A stretch of 26,664 bases of DNA from JTS-RE9 sp964649195 (GTDB lineage: Bacteria; Planctomycetota; Phycisphaerae; Phycisphaerales; Phycisphaeraceae): positions 1-26,664 of the forward strand of contig CAZYPK010000059.1 of the NCBI GenBank assembly GCA_964649195.1, in the 5' to 3' direction. Numbering within the stretch: the first letter of the stretch is position 1; each line of letters begins with the position of its first letter. Under the pieces are notes generated by a model. It did no database searches. It had not been told where the DNA came from and saw nothing but the letters and a program-made list of their open reading frames with translations. The translations under genes were made by a program, and so were the position numbers. This document shows positions 26,649 through 26,664 of the stretch, piece after piece.

Positions 26649-26664
26649 TTAGTTAAGGCTGGCC

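Overview
The window reads as chromosome of a GC-rich, flagellated, Gram-negative-type bacterium. The best guess is a planctomycete, probably of the Phycisphaerae. That placement is an inference from the gene mix (CsrA and FliS, secreted thioredoxin-like and YdjY-like proteins, a small secreted CCxxC metal-binding-like protein, PIN toxin modules, very repeat-rich spacers). No rRNA or other marker gene is present to prove it. There are about 27 protein genes on both strands, mostly single genes rather than long operons. I see no tRNA, rRNA, CRISPR array or transposase gene.

Layout. 1-4166: hslV protease subunit, a GT-C type membrane glycosyltransferase, and an MTA/purine nucleoside phosphorylase with an odd Gly/Ser repeat inserted in its core. 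4167-8600: a DUF3592-like membrane protein, csrA, a NifU C-terminal-type Fe-S protein, an orphan structured RNA candidate with its own terminator, an HDOD signalling protein and a small membrane protein. 8597-13520: a secreted thioredoxin-like protein, phosphatidylserine synthase, a solitary DUF433 antitoxin, a nucleotide-sugar dehydrogenase and thioredoxin. 13683-18089: an M16 peptidase, then an island of apparently lower GC (about 14907-16940) with an unknown gene, a HEPN-like gene and two diverged copies of a BolA-like small gene, then ribBA whose RibA half lacks its zinc ligands. A broken copy of the ribBA start lies inside the island. 18327-25147: fliS, a ferritin-like protein, an SGNH-like secreted protein, an unknown gene, a YdjY-like secreted protein, a PduO-type cobalamin adenosyltransferase, a secreted CCNNC-repeat protein and a cation-diffusion-facilitator family protein. 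25384-26664: a PIN toxin-antitoxin pair, a ribbon-helix-helix protein, a strong terminator and the start of a glycine-rich protein.

The most unusual content is between the genes. (1) At least nine sequence-unrelated tandem repeat families share a 7-bp period, and their arrays are commonly paired as inverted arms, sometimes nested in one another. (2) Three ~220-bp MITE-like elements and one 49-bp miniature share CAGGG...CCCTG ends and 10-bp flanking direct repeats. (3) Five copies of a ~200-340-bp element carry terminal hairpins whose stems differ by compensatory changes. (4) A -10-like hexamer lies 6 nt (once 7 nt) before the ATG of eight genes, which suggests widespread leaderless transcription. 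The genes themselves cover protein quality control, envelope and lipid synthesis, Fe-S and iron handling, riboflavin and cobalamin cofactors, motility and small toxin-antitoxin modules. Apart from the HEPN/BolA-like pair and the PIN pair, I see no multi-gene pathway.
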